A stretch of 64,000 nt of DNA, taken from NCBI GenBank assembly GCA_905183005.1, contig CAJJDO010000024.1:435083-499082 (forward strand), given 5' to 3'. This DNA comes from Paramecium pentaurelia. Its lineage: Eukaryota > Ciliophora > Oligohymenophorea > Peniculida > Parameciidae. The translations under genes were made by a program, and so were the position numbers. The notes under the pieces were generated by a model that was given only the letters and a program-made list of their open reading frames with translations, was not told the origin of the DNA and did not search any database. The first letter of the stretch is position 1. Each line of letters starts with the position of its first letter. Of this stretch, positions 48,071-59,765 are shown piece by piece.

Positions 48071-48790
48071 ATGTTACATTAACTAGCCTAGTTGATTGAT
48101 GATAATAGAAAAGAAAAGGAGAACTTAGGTTCTAAACATGTAAGATTTCTCTCAGAAAAAGACGTTGACTAGACTTCTTAAAATACATAAGCAATTACGT
48201 CAGAGTAGAATTAAGATGATAATGACAGCTTTCCTGTAATTATACTTATACTTTGTCTCTTCCTACTAATATGTGTTTGTGGAACAATTGTCGAAGTTAG
48301 TAGAAGGAAAAAAGTTAAAAAAGAAATTGAATAGAAATTATTGCAAGAAAAGCGCTTATCTCTTCAAGCTAATATAGGAATGCTTAATAGTATATAAGAT
48401 TAGATGTAATTTACATTATGGAAGTTAACCAGCTTCAATTATAAGAATTTTTCTACTCAAAAACTACTGAGATTCTAGTCCTTCTTTACTTCTCATAACA
48501 AACTAGAGCTTTAAATAAGAATGGAATAAGATCATGATCCTTGGTCAGCAGAGGGACACATATCTATAAATTTAGAACAAGAAATCAACATTCATTTAAG
48601 AACAAGTCTTGATTGTGAATTATTAGAAAAGAACGAAAAATGTGATCATTTATATTTACTACAATAATTTAAAGGGGTATACAATAAAGAGGAAAATAAA
48701 TTTATTGGTTCCTGGAGTTTATATGGGAGCTAAGAACTTAACAATTTGAATTTCTTTGGAGAATTCGAATTAATGAGAGTACTTGTGTGA
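48071..48790 (+). CDS. One-TM protein, complete paralogue, 239 residues
   Basis: A clean intronless frame of 240 codons runs from MLHQLAQLIDDNRKEKENLG to TGA at 48788. The N-terminal 75 residues are polar (KHVRFLSEKDVDQTSQN), then VIILILCLFLLICVCGTIV spans the membrane, followed by basic EVSRRKKVKKEIEQK. The C-terminal 130 residues have LWKLTSFNYKNFSTQKLL, DPWSAEGHISINLEQEI and FKGVYNKEENKFIGSWSLYG, perhaps a small beta-rich domain. No signal peptide is seen; a type II or tail-anchored-like topology is possible. No family is recognised. The gene at 46694 is its close paralogue. Confidence 0.75.
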
Positions 48791-49139
48791 TTTAATATCA
48801 TTTATTTAACAAATTTCTTTATTTTCTTTAAACTTCAATGTGACTCTTAATTATTTGAATTTTCTATATATAGAAAAATAAAACTGAATTGCTTTCTTGT
48901 AATTTATGCTTTAATTTAAATATGAGATATTTATGTTTTATAACATCTAAATTAATTTAGGATCACACTTAGAGAACTAAAATGTTTGATATTTTAAATA
49001 AATTTGGATAATAATTTAAATATGGAATAATGATTAAAAAATCAAATTTATATAATTAAAAAACTAAATAAAACTACAATATTATATATATATTAATCAA
49101 TATTGAATTAATTGAATTGAAATGAGAATTAATTCTTTT
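48791..49139. other. Convergent spacer, no gene seen
   Basis: About 350 bp of A/T-rich DNA between the one-TM gene and the end of the frame-broken phosphatase on the other strand. No supported feature. Confidence 0.45.
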
Positions 49140-49890
49140 TTCCAATTCATTAATGATGCAAATAATTCCATTTCTCTAAATCATACATTTAGAAATCCAA
49201 TTTCATACAGCTCGATTTAAAGCTTATATAAATGGATATTCATTTTTAGATAAATGAAAATTTTGTCTTTGATGAAGAAATCTGAGAGTTCTGCTATAAA
49301 TCCAGCATGACTTAAAATTAATACTTTAATCATCTATGATCCCTTAGAATAATAGCTAAACTACTTAACTGAAGGATTGTAAAAGTTATTTGTATCTATT
49401 TATAATTCTAGTTAATATTGATATTAAATATATTACTATTATTACAATAATTAATTATAAATTTATAAGATTTTTTATCAGAAAAATAAACAATTTTAGT
49501 ATATTTATTCTCTAATCAATTGATTAAAAAAGGTTTCAACTCTTTCCTAAATTTCAGTATTTATAAATAAGGATTGTTTTAATTTTGATTAAAGAGAAAC
49601 CTGCAATTAAGATTTTTATATAACTTCATTTTTGTCAATTTCCCTTAATAATGGTGTATATGTGGTTTTTAATTCAACTAACCTTCAATGTGAACATAAG
49701 ATTCAATGTATCTTAAGTTAATAATTCTACTACCTCTTATAATCACTTGTGTAAACTTAATCACATTATACATTGTTAAATAAACCAAATTAATTCTTGC
49801 CAGAAACATTTTTTAGATTCTGATAAATAGATTAGCCTTTGTCGAATAAGAAAAACTCTTGAATAATTCTAAAATATATTTTATATATGT
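49140..49890 (-). pseudogene. Frame-broken histidine phosphatase (phosphoglycerate mutase family)
   Basis: Pieces of the family are visible in different frames. RVFLIRQ, where RHG is expected, shifts to GQSIYQNLKNVSGKN one frame over. CDQVYTSDYKR, TPLLREIDKNEV and NTEIQERVETFFNQLI follow, then LILSHAGFIAELSDFF, which holds the second catalytic His. Several frame changes can be explained by short introns, but the one in the RHG region cannot, and the first His is read as Gln. Either base errors broke a normal gene, or this is a decaying copy. The borders are approximate. The family call rests on motif order. Confidence 0.45.
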
Positions 49891-49930
49891 CATAAATAAT
49901 TATTTATATAAAAATGAATAGTAAGTAGAA

Positions 49931-51331
49931 TCAATTTTAGTATAAAGAAAACTATTTTGGTCTTCTTATATGTAGATAGAAATTGTCTTATGCTTTTATG
50001 CAAAATTTAGTTTATGTTTTTTATTTTTCATTCTTTTCAGATATATCTCTTTTTGGACTAGATGGTCCATATTGTGAAGTTTGTTAACTCATACTAAAGG
50101 ATTTGTCTTTTTAATATTATCTAATCCGAATGGTTTTTGTGGTTCTATATGTTTAAGAAGAAGCTGGATTACTATTATTATTATTATTGTTATTATTATT
50201 GATATTTTTATTACTATTTAATGCATCAGCATATGAATTACTTAACTTTTCATTATCATTATCATTATAAGGATTACTTTTAATTTAGTTATTATTTTCC
50301 TATTGATTATCCATAAATATATTTCTATTTTAATAACTCTTATTATAACTATGAGTATTATCAACTATCTTAATATGATTATCAAATGAATGTGATGTTT
50401 TTTTAGATGAATTTTATTTAATTTCATTAACTAATTTCCCTTATTCCCAATTTCCCTTAAGTATCTTGCCATCAACATAATGCATTTCACCATAACCATG
50501 TTTATAATCATTTAAAAAGATGCCTCTATATTCATTGCCATTAGACCATTTGTATACTCCATATCCATTTTTCTTATCTTCATCATATTCCCCTTAATAT
50601 TAATCTGATGGGGAATCTTCTCTTCTTTTCCAAATTCCTTTTCCACATCTTAATCCATCCTTAAAATACCCTTAAAATATTGCCCCATTACTCCAAAAGT
50701 ATTCTCCATAACCATGAGGTTTACCATTTAAATAGTTCCCTTAGTACCTGTCTCCATTGCTAAAATATTCTTAACCCTCTCCATTTTTAAGCCAATCCTT
50801 AAAATTACCCACATAACGATCTCCATTACTATGTATATGTTCTCCATATCCAAAAGCTACATTATTTATCCATTCCCCTTAATATTATTCTCCCTTTAAA
50901 CCATACCATGTTCCTTTTGAATATAGGATTGAATTAATTACCTTGACCTTCCTTAGCACCTTAGTTCCATTAACCTTCATAGACTTCTCCATTAGGCCAA
51001 ATAAATTTGCCTTATCCATGTGGTTTACCCATAACATAATTTCCCTCGTATTGAGATCCATTGGCCAACAATTCCCAACCATAACCATATTTCTAATCAT
51101 TCTACCACTACCCTTCATATTTCCGTCCATTCTATTATAAGAGTATACCTATCTGATAGAGATCTTGAATTAACCTTTTCCATGTCTTAGATTGTTTTCA
51201 AATTGACCATAATAAACATAATTATTAGAGATAGTTAATTTAGCATTCAACTTTTAGAGATCAAGAAAATTATAATCATCAAAATGTGGTTCATAAAATT
51301 TGATCTAATCCAAAACAGCTTAATAATTCAT
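49931..51331 (-). CDS. MORN-repeat protein with Asn-rich tail
   Basis: Start MNYQAVLDQIKFYEPHFDD at 51331. Then about nine MORN repeats (consensus Y-x-G-x-W/F-x2-G-x2-x-G-x-G) such as YEGQWQNDQKYGYGWEL, YEGNYVMGKPHGQGKFIW, YVGNFKDWLKNGEGQEYF and YRGIFLNDYKHGYGEMHY. The tail has a run of Asn (near 50180-50205) and basic stretches, ending TGA at 49931. MORN proteins often sit at the cortex, basal bodies or cilia and may bind lipids or bridge membranes. A 28-nt intron lies near 50908, and an apparent intron of only 17 nt near 51135-51151 joins the first two exons. Confidence 0.85.
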
Positions 51332-51675
51332 AATAAATATAATAATAAAAATGAATTAGCAACAATATATTAAAAAATATTAAAAAATTTTTCAATAAAC
51401 ATGCTTATAGTTTCTTTATTAAAGAATATGTAATTATTTAGCTATTTAAAATACTTTTAATAATTCATTACATTATAATATTAGTATTATATAAAAATAT
51501 TATTAAATTATTTAAGTAAATTGTTAAAGATTTAACTAATTAATTTTAGTATCATATCAAAATAATTAAGAGTATCTATAATTTTAAGGTGATAACTGTT
51601 GGTTAAACATATAATTAGATTCAGGTAATAATATAGTTAGAATTGAAGTCGTTTTCTTTATTATTAAGACGTCCT
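51332..51675. promoter_or_regulatory. Divergent spacer between two MORN genes
   Basis: These 344 bp separate the starts of the minus-strand MORN gene (51331) and the plus-strand MORN gene (51676), so both promoters lie here. Very A/T-rich. No motif can be named. Confidence 0.45.
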
Positions 51676-52576
51676 ATGATATCAAATTATGATTGCTTAT
51701 GTATTTAAGATGAGATTTAGAATAAATTTAGATTAATTTATCTAATGTTTGCTTTGTGCACTGAGGGCAGAACAATAAACTCAGAATCTCTAGATTAAAG
51801 CGATAAACTTGCAATGATCCAATAAAAACTTATAAAGAAGGAGAATTTAGCTAATGCAATAGCTTTAGAGGACGGTTTGGTATATTTTGGAGAAATGGAA
51901 AATGGTGAAAGAAATGGTTACGGGATATTGATCTATCCTAATGGTTCGATTTTGGAAGGGTAAGAATAAAATGATAATATTTAAGTAATTGGATTAATGG
52001 AAGAGCATTAGGAATATGTAGACTACAATATAGTTAAGATGAATAGTATATGAATTATTTATTATGTTTAGTTATTAGGGAAACATTGTAAATAATAGAT
52101 TTCAGGGATTTGGTGAATATGTTAATCATAATTCTTCAATTTATAAAGGATAATGGGAGAATAATGAGAAACATGGGTATGGAGAAGAATATTTCAAGAA
52201 TGGATCTATTTATTGTGGTAATTTCATTAGAGGAATGAGAGAAGGAGAAGGAGTGTACTTGTCTAGTAATGGATCAAAGTATGGCATTTAATTAAAAATT
52301 AGATATTAAGGATAATTCAAATGTAATTAAATGGATGGTAATGGAATGATATTTTGGAGAGATGGTAGTTTTTATTAGGGTCAATTCTAAAATAATGATA
52401 TTAATGGATATGGAGTATATACTTATCCTGATGGGAGTTAATACTAAGGATAAGTAATGGTATATAATAATATTTAGTTTATGAATGGGAAACGAAATGG
52501 ACATGGTAGTTTGATTAGATATGATGGCTATGAAGTGAGTGGTGAATGGAAGGGTGATAAGTTTTATAAAAATTGA
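51676..52576 (+). CDS. MORN-repeat protein, about 260 residues
   Basis: Start MISNYDCLCIQDEIQNKF. The N-terminal 75 residues are helical, then MORN units follow: YFGEMENGERNGYGILIY, GNWINGRALG, YKGQWENNEKHGYGEEYF, YCGNFIRGMREGEGVYL and YQGQFKCNQMDGNGMIFW. The end is VSGEWKGDKFYKN, TGA at 52574. Four introns of 24-26 nt, each GTA...TAG or AAG, keep every repeat in frame. It is divergent to another MORN gene, and a third lies at 61 kb. The repeats are not close enough to suggest recent tandem duplication. Confidence 0.85.
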
Positions 52577-52673
52577 TTTTATTATTTTTTATATACTAAA
52601 AATGGGATAAATATTTTAGAAACATGCAACTTAGTTTGAACCATCTCTAATAGTTAAATTAAAAAGCATAACA

Positions 52674-53893
52674 ATGAGGGAACTTTTTGATTGTGTAGAT
52701 ACCATAGATAAATATTATCCTTAGAATTGTTATTTGAATTTAGAATAATTCGATGATATATTTGCAACATTAACTGATAATTGTATTGATCTTTTTCATA
52801 GATTGGCTGATTAGACTGGAGAAGATGGAAAATTATCAGTTCATACATTTGAAGCATTAGCTGCTTTTGCTATATTTAGTGGAGAGAGTTTTGAAACAAA
52901 ATGTATGTTTGTTTTTAGATTATTTGATTTTGATTTGTCAAATACTTTAGAAGAATAAGAGATGGTTAGTACATTATAATGTGCAGTTAGAGCAATGTGT
53001 AAAATAGCTGGTTTAGTGATTCCATCTGTTAGTATGTTAGAGAAATTGGGTTATGTTTGTTTCCAAATGATGGATGAAGATAAAAATAAACATGTTGATT
53101 TTGATGAATTTTATGAATGGACTGTATAATATGATGAATTGTAAGAGTTTATGTTATTATATTCTGGAACATAAACATATTAATATGCATTAAAAAGAAT
53201 GATTAATGTAATGGATGAATCTGAATAATAATTTAATAAATGGTTGAGAGAATGTAAAGCACCTTAAGTACCAGCTATTAAATTACAATAGAATTTATAT
53301 TAAATTTATAAGGGAATAGATTAATTATCAATAGATACTTTATTTTATATGATTATAGAATATACATTAAGATCTAAAAGTATTGGATAAGAAGATAGTT
53401 CATAATAATAAAAAGATCTTTGGGCTTGGAAAGCAGATCATAAAAAGAATTAACATCTTCTTTAAAATATATCAGTTAAGAAGAGTGATTATTTGGATAT
53501 CATTAGAGCATGGAATGTATATTCAATAACTGATGTCAATTAATTATCAATTATTAATATTAAAGATCTTAAATTACTTATTTGGTTATATGAAGATGAA
53601 GAACCAGATTATTTTAGAATTAATTAAGAAATGTCAATTATAGATACTAATCATAATAATATAATTGAAAGATGTGAATGGATGTAATATTTATGTTCTG
53701 AAGAGTCAATGTAAAGAAGATAAACACCATAAGTTTTAATGAAAAAAGTGTTTGATAATTATGATGAAGAATAATGTGGTTTGATACCTATTATACATAT
53801 TGATAAATTATTAAGAGATACTTTTAAATAATAGATGAAAAAGATGAAAGATTTTAAGAGTATTTAGAGTGTAAATAGTTTAATTCAATAATT
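52674..53893 (+). CDS. EF-hand protein, 5' complete copy cut by N
   Basis: Start MRELFDCVDTIDKYYPQNCY. Several EF-hands are visible: DFDLSNTLEEQE, DEDKNKHVDFDE (a canonical loop) and DTNHNNIIERCE, suggesting a calcium sensor of the calcineurin-B/ciliary type. Intronless in the visible part. From 52814 it is repeated at 53895, and the N at 53894 breaks the frame, so the real gene is this start joined to the tail of the second copy, about 450 residues. The function is not known. Many calcium sensors in ciliates act in cilia or exocytosis. Confidence 0.75.
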
Positions 53894-54974
53894 NGACTGG
53901 AGAAGATGGAAAATTATCAGTTCATACATTTGAAGCATTGGCTGCTTTTGCTATATTTAGTGGAGAGAGTTTTGAAACAAAATGTATGTTTGTTTTTAGA
54001 TTATTTGATTTTGATTTGTCAAATACTTTAGAAGAATAAGAGATGGTTAGTACATTATAATGTGCAGTTAGAGCAATGTGTAAAATAGCTGGTTTAGTGA
54101 TTCCATCTGTTAGTATGTTAGAGAAATTGGGTTATGTTTGTTTCCAAATGATGGATGAAGATAAAAATAAACATGTTGATTTTGATGAATTTTATGAATG
54201 GACTGTATAATATGATGAATTGTAAGAGTTTATGTTATTATATTCTGGAACATAAACATATTAATATGCATTAAAAAGAATGATTAATGTAATGGATGAA
54301 TCTGAATAATAATTTAATAAATGGTTGAGAGAATGTAAAGCACCTTAAGTACCAGCTATTAAATTACAATAGAATTTATATTAAATTTATAAGGGAATAG
54401 ATTAATTATCAATAGATACTTTATTTTATATGATTATAGAATATACATTAAGATCTAAAAGTATTGGATAAGAAGATAGTTCATAATAATAAAAAGATCT
54501 TTGGGCTTGGAAAGCAGATCATAAAAAGAATTAACATCTTCTTTAAAATATATCAGTTAAGAAGAGTGATTATTTGGATATCATTAGAGCATGGAATGTA
54601 TATTCAATAACTGATGTCAATTAATTATCAATTATTAATATTAAAGATCTTAAATTACTTATTTGGTTATATGAAGATGAAGAACCAGATTATTTTAGAA
54701 TTAATTAAGAAATGTCAATTATAGATACTAATCATAATAATATAATTGAAAGATGTGAATGGATGTAATATTTATGTTCTGAAGAGTCAATGTAAAGAAG
54801 ATAAACACCATAAGTTTTAATGAAAAAAGTGTTTGATAATTATGATGAAGAATAATGTGGTTTGATACCTATTATACATATTGATAAATTATTAAGAGAT
54901 ACTTTTAAATAATAGATGAAAAAGATGAAAGATTTTAAGAGTATTTAGAGTGTAAATAGTTTAATTCAATAATT
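52814..54974. repeat. 1080-bp direct repeat around a single N, one base differs
   Basis: 52814-53893 recurs at 53895-54974 (offset 1081, N at 53894). The only difference I saw is A at 52859 against G at 53940, silent (Leu). The unit length equals that of the repeat at 5217, which favours an assembly rule over biology. Confidence 0.92.
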
Positions 54975-55110
54975 GAAAGTTGAATTTTTGAAATAGGTTA
55001 AAAAGAATAATTAATCTCATTTTGATTGGCAATCATACTATCAATTCTTAGTTGAAGCTACAAAGACTCATTCATCACTTAATAAGTTATTGAATTTAAA
55101 TCGTGACTGA
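53895..55110 (+). CDS. EF-hand protein, second copy with true 3' end
   Basis: It lacks the first 47 residues of the gene but continues past the repeat into VEFLKQVKKNNQSHFDW and YYQFLVEATKTHSSLNKLL, ending TGA at 55108. Its EF-hands are identical to the first copy apart from one silent base. It should be merged with 52674-53893 into one gene. Confidence 0.75.
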
Positions 55111-55153
55111 CACTTTTTATTTACATTATATATATATTTATTTATTTTCTTAT

Positions 55154-57593
55154 ATGAAATTTGATTAAGAGAAAACAGATGAAATAAAGCTTAATCCAAG
55201 ATATTAAAATCTTTTAAAATGGGGATTAGATAATGGTGTTATCATCAAGGATGTAGATATGCCAGCGGCCTTTGGAGAACTCACTGGTGTTGTTGCTACT
55301 AAGGATATTCCTGCTAATACAGTATTATGTTTTTTATTATAAATTTAAGGCAATTATCTGTGTACCTTAACCATTGATCATATCATAAGAAAAATGCAAA
55401 CTAAGTTCATTATCCATTGTCTACGATAAACATCCTGAATTATTTGATGAAAATGAGACATCAGATGCTGAATTTAATATCTTAAGTAATTATTTTACAT
55501 TAGATGCTTAGTTTTTTATTTGTTTAATGAAAAAAAGAAAGGTGAAAAATCATTCTATCATCCATATGTTTAAGCTATACAATCTAATAATACTTTAATT
55601 GATTGGACAAAAGAAGAACTAAATTATATTGAAGATCCTATAATATTAGATGAATTTGCTATAGTACGTGAAGATTTAAAAGAATTATGGAATTAAGCAA
55701 AAGATATATTTAATGAATTTATTTAAATTTTTGGAGAAACAAGACCAACAGACAAAGAAGATTTTTATTGGGCTGCATAAAGTGTAATGAGTAGATGTTT
55801 TGGATGGTCATTAAAATCAACTAGTATGATTCCTATTGCTGATTTTCTTAATCATTCCAATAAGGCATGTACTCATTATTTGGTTCATTCTAAAATTGAG
55901 AAGCTTGAATAAGAAAAACTTTAAGCTAAAAAAGATGGTGGAAATGAATAAAATAATGATAGTGATGAAGATTCTTTTATGTAGATAGTGCATGATTAAT
56001 ATAAATTAAAGGGAAATAAAATAAATTTAAATGTTCTTAATATAAAATAAGATGAATCTTAACTTAAAAAATTTATTGATCCAAAAAATACATACATTTT
56101 ATAACATTAACAATATCTTACTGAAAATTAATTGAAAGATATAGATAATTTGGATAATATATCAAATGCTGATAAGAGAGCCATGATTAATTGGATTAAT
56201 TATGAATAAATGATTTAAAATTCTCAAGTAAATCTTTGGGATTTAGGATTTGTTACTTCTTCAGATAGTGAAGATAATGATTCTGATGAAGATGTTGAAG
56301 TAGCTAGAAACAAACAATTTGAAACTTTGAAAATAAAAGAATTATCTGATTGGAAACTTAAATTTGAAGAAAAGAAACAATAGAAAAATTAGAGAAAAGA
56401 AAAAAATGAATAAGAAATTAAAAAAGAATAATAAATAGAATAATCAATAGAATAACCAATAGTTGAATAAAATTAAGAAGTAGATAAAGAATAAAGTGAT
56501 GGAGAATTAAAAAGCCAAACAGATAATGAAAGCATTTTGACTATTTGTCTAAATAATGGTATTATTTTTTGAGCATAATGCTAGAAAAGAAAAATTTAGT
56601 AACCATCAAAGGTTTGCCTCCATAATAGATCTAGGCTTTAAAATAGAGATAATAATAGATGTTGGAGGTTCAACAATAGAAATAATAGATTTAATCATTC
56701 ATTTAGGAATAAAAATAATAGTAGAATAAAGACAATGAAAGTGATAGTAGTGAAGAATCAAAATGGGATTGGCTTGAAGAAAATGACAAAGATGTCTATT
56801 TTTGTATCACAACTACAGAGCCAATAAAGAAACATGAATAAGTGACTGTGTCTTATGGAAGAAGAACCAATAGATTCTTACTTAGCTGGTATGGATTTAC
56901 TTTACCTGAAAATAAATACAGTTCTTTTAATTTTAGGGTAAGAAGTTGATTCTAAAAAAAGTTATGGCTCAATACAGAAATATGTAAAGAAAAGATATTA
57001 AGTCAGAAATAGATTTTTGATACAATTACCATCAATAAGTTGATTAGTCCAGAAGAATGGGATTCAGGTAAAATTAAATTTAATGGTAATGAAATTCCTA
57101 TTTCATCAATTACAAAGGAATTTAGAATCAAAAAGAATAAACTTAATATGGATTTACTTATGTATTTAAGATTGTATCTCATGCTTTATCAAGTTTAAAT
57201 CAAAGATGTATTAATCACTATACCAGTATCAGTTGATTATGAAGTATTTGTGATGCAATTTTGTATATAATTGTTACAACATTATCTAAATTCTTATTCT
57301 TAAGAATTGGCTTAAGATATTAAAGAATTAGAAACCTAAATATCATTCTCAAGAAGATTTGCAGTACAAATTATCATTATTAATTATAGCTTCATATTAA
57401 TAAGGAACGTAAAGAGATACTTATCAATTAGATTATGATACTATTAGATGCCATTATTATATTAAAAAAATACAAAGAAAGTAATGATTTGAAATAGTCT
57501 TATATATCAGAGATTCACAATAATGTGTATTATAAGATGGAAATTTTAAGAGGATTAAAAGTGTATCTCAAATCAATTCAAGAATTTCTATGA
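55154..57593 (+). CDS. SET-domain lysine methyltransferase with a long insert
   Basis: Start MKFDQEKTDEIKLNPRYQN. The SET domain begins AAFGELTGVVATKDIPANT and IICVPQPLIIS, then the LSMT/SETD3-like block WAAQSVMSRCFGWSLKS and IPIADFLNHSNKACTHY with the AdoMet-binding NHS. About 290 charged residues then intervene before VYFCITTTEPIKKHEQ and VTVSYGRRTNRFLLSWYGF, which complete the fold with the catalytic Tyr region. A Rubisco-LSMT-type C-terminal domain follows (LLMYLRLYLMLYQVQ, HINKERKEILINQI). Introns of 26-28 nt are clear; one near 56937 is uncertain. TGA at 57591. The family likely methylates non-histone lysines (or histidine, as SETD3). The insert, full of Gln, Glu and Lys, is unusual. 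Confidence 0.85.
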
Positions 57594-57688
57594 TTAATTA
57601 TGAGTTTAATCATTTATATATAATTATTTTTACATTCAAATGTTTTTTACTTAGAAACTTGTCAAGTTTGTTATATTACCTTACAAAA

Positions 57689-59170
57689 ATGGTATCCATA
57701 AGATTAAAAGATATAGCTCTTCCAATTAAATTCAATTTATAAATTGGAGCAAATATGATTGGTAATACACAGGAACATGAAATCTGTATAAACAATAAAT
57801 AAATTGTGAATAATCATTGTTGTGTTATATTGAATGAAGATGAAATAGAACTTATTGTTTTAGATGGTCCAGTCTTTTATAAGAATGAAGATGGACAATT
57901 TGAATAATTGGCCAAGGATTCTATTCTTAGGTACAATTATTCCTTATATAAGTTTAAATATTGAATGCGCCGATTTTTCAATTAGATTAGGTTAATGTAT
58001 AGAAGCTAAAGTTTAAGTGGTTAATGGAACATAACATCATTATCTTCCAAGAAAATAGCCATAAAAGGAAATAAAATAATTTAATTTACAAGAACGACTA
58101 TCTACAATAGAGGTGAAAATTGTTGAGAGTCTATATACATCTCAATAAAGTGAATTAGAACAATTATAATAAGGTTAAGAATAAGAGTAAAATAATATAG
58201 ATGATATTAATTCAATTTCAATTATTTAATAGCAAACAAATAATTTAGAACAACAACAATAGAATATTTAGAAATCAAATTTTTAATAAATAAAATAAAA
58301 TGAAATCAATTAAAAAACAGATATATTATAATTAAATGATTATGAATAATAGACTGAGATGTTATCTAATGGAACTCCTGATTTTAATAACAATTAAAAG
58401 GATTTAAAAAAAATACAAAATAATACATCTAATTTAGATTACTTAATTATACCTTAACGAAAAGATAGAGAAAGTTCTCCAAAAAAAAAAAGTAATCATA
58501 AGTTGATGAAAGAAATTAAAAAAGAAAGTTATAGAATGAGTTAAAGAAAGTGTAATAGATGGAAATTTTGTATAGCATTTTCAGGATTTCATCCAAGTAG
58601 AGATGAATAATAGTTTTTATTACTTTAGAATATTCAAATATGTTTAGAAGATTATAATTTTAATATGTTAATTATGGAAGATAATGTTGAATTGAGATCA
58701 ATTAAATTATTAATTGCTTTAGCTAAAGGAATACCTATTATTTCTAGGAATTGGTTAACTAGATCAATAAATTAATATGAAATACTTGATCATAATTAAT
58801 ATTAGGTTCAATTTTCTAATGAATTTTGTAGAGAATATAATTTTGATTTTAAATAATATTAAAAAAGACTCTAAAAATGGTAAGCATGAAATATAATACT
58901 ATTAGTAAAGAAGCCAAAATATTCCCTTTAAAAGGTGTGACAATATTTGTTCCAAAAAGAATGATTTATCATATTGAACATTTCGAATTAGAATATTTGG
59001 TAGAATCATTAGGTGGGAAATTAGTGCATTAAATACATGATGATGGAGAAGCATAAATTTATATGCTAATACCTAAAGATCAAACCAAAATTATAGGATA
59101 TGATAAATATTAATAGAGTCCTATTGAATGCTTATTCAAGAGTGCATTAAAATTTAAAAATCTCCTTTGA
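57689..59170 (+). CDS. FHA and tandem-BRCT protein (MDC1/nibrin-like)
   Basis: Start MVSIRLKDIALPIKFNLQIG. The N-terminus is an FHA-like domain (phosphothreonine reader): ANMIGNTQEHEICINN, then NNHCCVILNEDEIELIVLDG. The middle is disordered and Gln-rich. The C-terminus has two BRCT-like units: WKFCIAFSGFHPSRDEQQ with LIALAKGIPIISRNWL, and GVTIFVPKRMIYHIEHFEL with YLVESLGGKLVHQIHDDGE. This layout is that of DNA damage adaptors such as MDC1. Introns of 22 and 26 nt sit near 57931 and 58881. TGA at 59168. About 480 residues, much shorter than animal MDC1. Confidence 0.8.
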
Positions 59171-59765
59171 TTATCTATATATATGTAATTAATACATTTA
59201 ATACTCAATTTTATTAGTGATTGTTTAAGTGAATTTTATGAATACTAAATTATATGTTATTAAATAGATACTTAAAAAAAAGAGTTACCTTATATATAAT
59301 ATGATTAAGAAGCAAGTACTTATTTAGATTTTAAAATATATTGAAATTACTTAGATTAAATATTTAAGAGTAAATAGAGCTTTTATAAATATTTAAATCT
59401 TTTATTTATAAACCTATAAATTTTAATGATTCTTATTGTTTATATTCAATATACTATATAAGAAGATAATTTAAAATTTACAAATGAAAAATAATATCTA
59501 TCAAAAGTATAAGATCATTCTTATTAAGGTATTTTTTAAACATCAAACGATTAGATTTAATAATATTATTTATTTGAATAATTTTGTTATGTTTAAAATA
59601 TATCAATAACTTTTTTATTCTTATAATAAAGTAATTGAAAAAATTTATATGGGATAATTGAGATTTCTAAGTTATCAAAATGAATCCATAAATAGATAAA
59701 TAAAATTTATAACATTAAAGTTAAGGATGATTTAATTTCCTTAAATAATAATATTATTTAATTTA
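59171..59765. other. 595-bp gap; one weak short frame
   Basis: A/T-rich spacer. A 70-residue plus frame at 59426-59638 (MILIVYIQYTIQEDNLKF...) looks somewhat protein-like, but is short, has no family, and is expected by chance in this code. No other feature was seen. Confidence 0.4.

Noticed and set aside
50180..50206. Trinucleotide repeat run (ATT)n
   Set aside because: It encodes the Asn run in the MORN protein tail; no separate repeat element.
50943..51140. Plus-strand 65-residue hydrophobic frame over the MORN gene
   Set aside because: It is the antisense shadow of MORN repeats; the minus frame gives nine clean repeats.
52674..55110. Tandem EF-hand gene duplication
   Set aside because: The copies are identical at DNA level, split by an N, and each lacks what the other has; contig overlap explains it.
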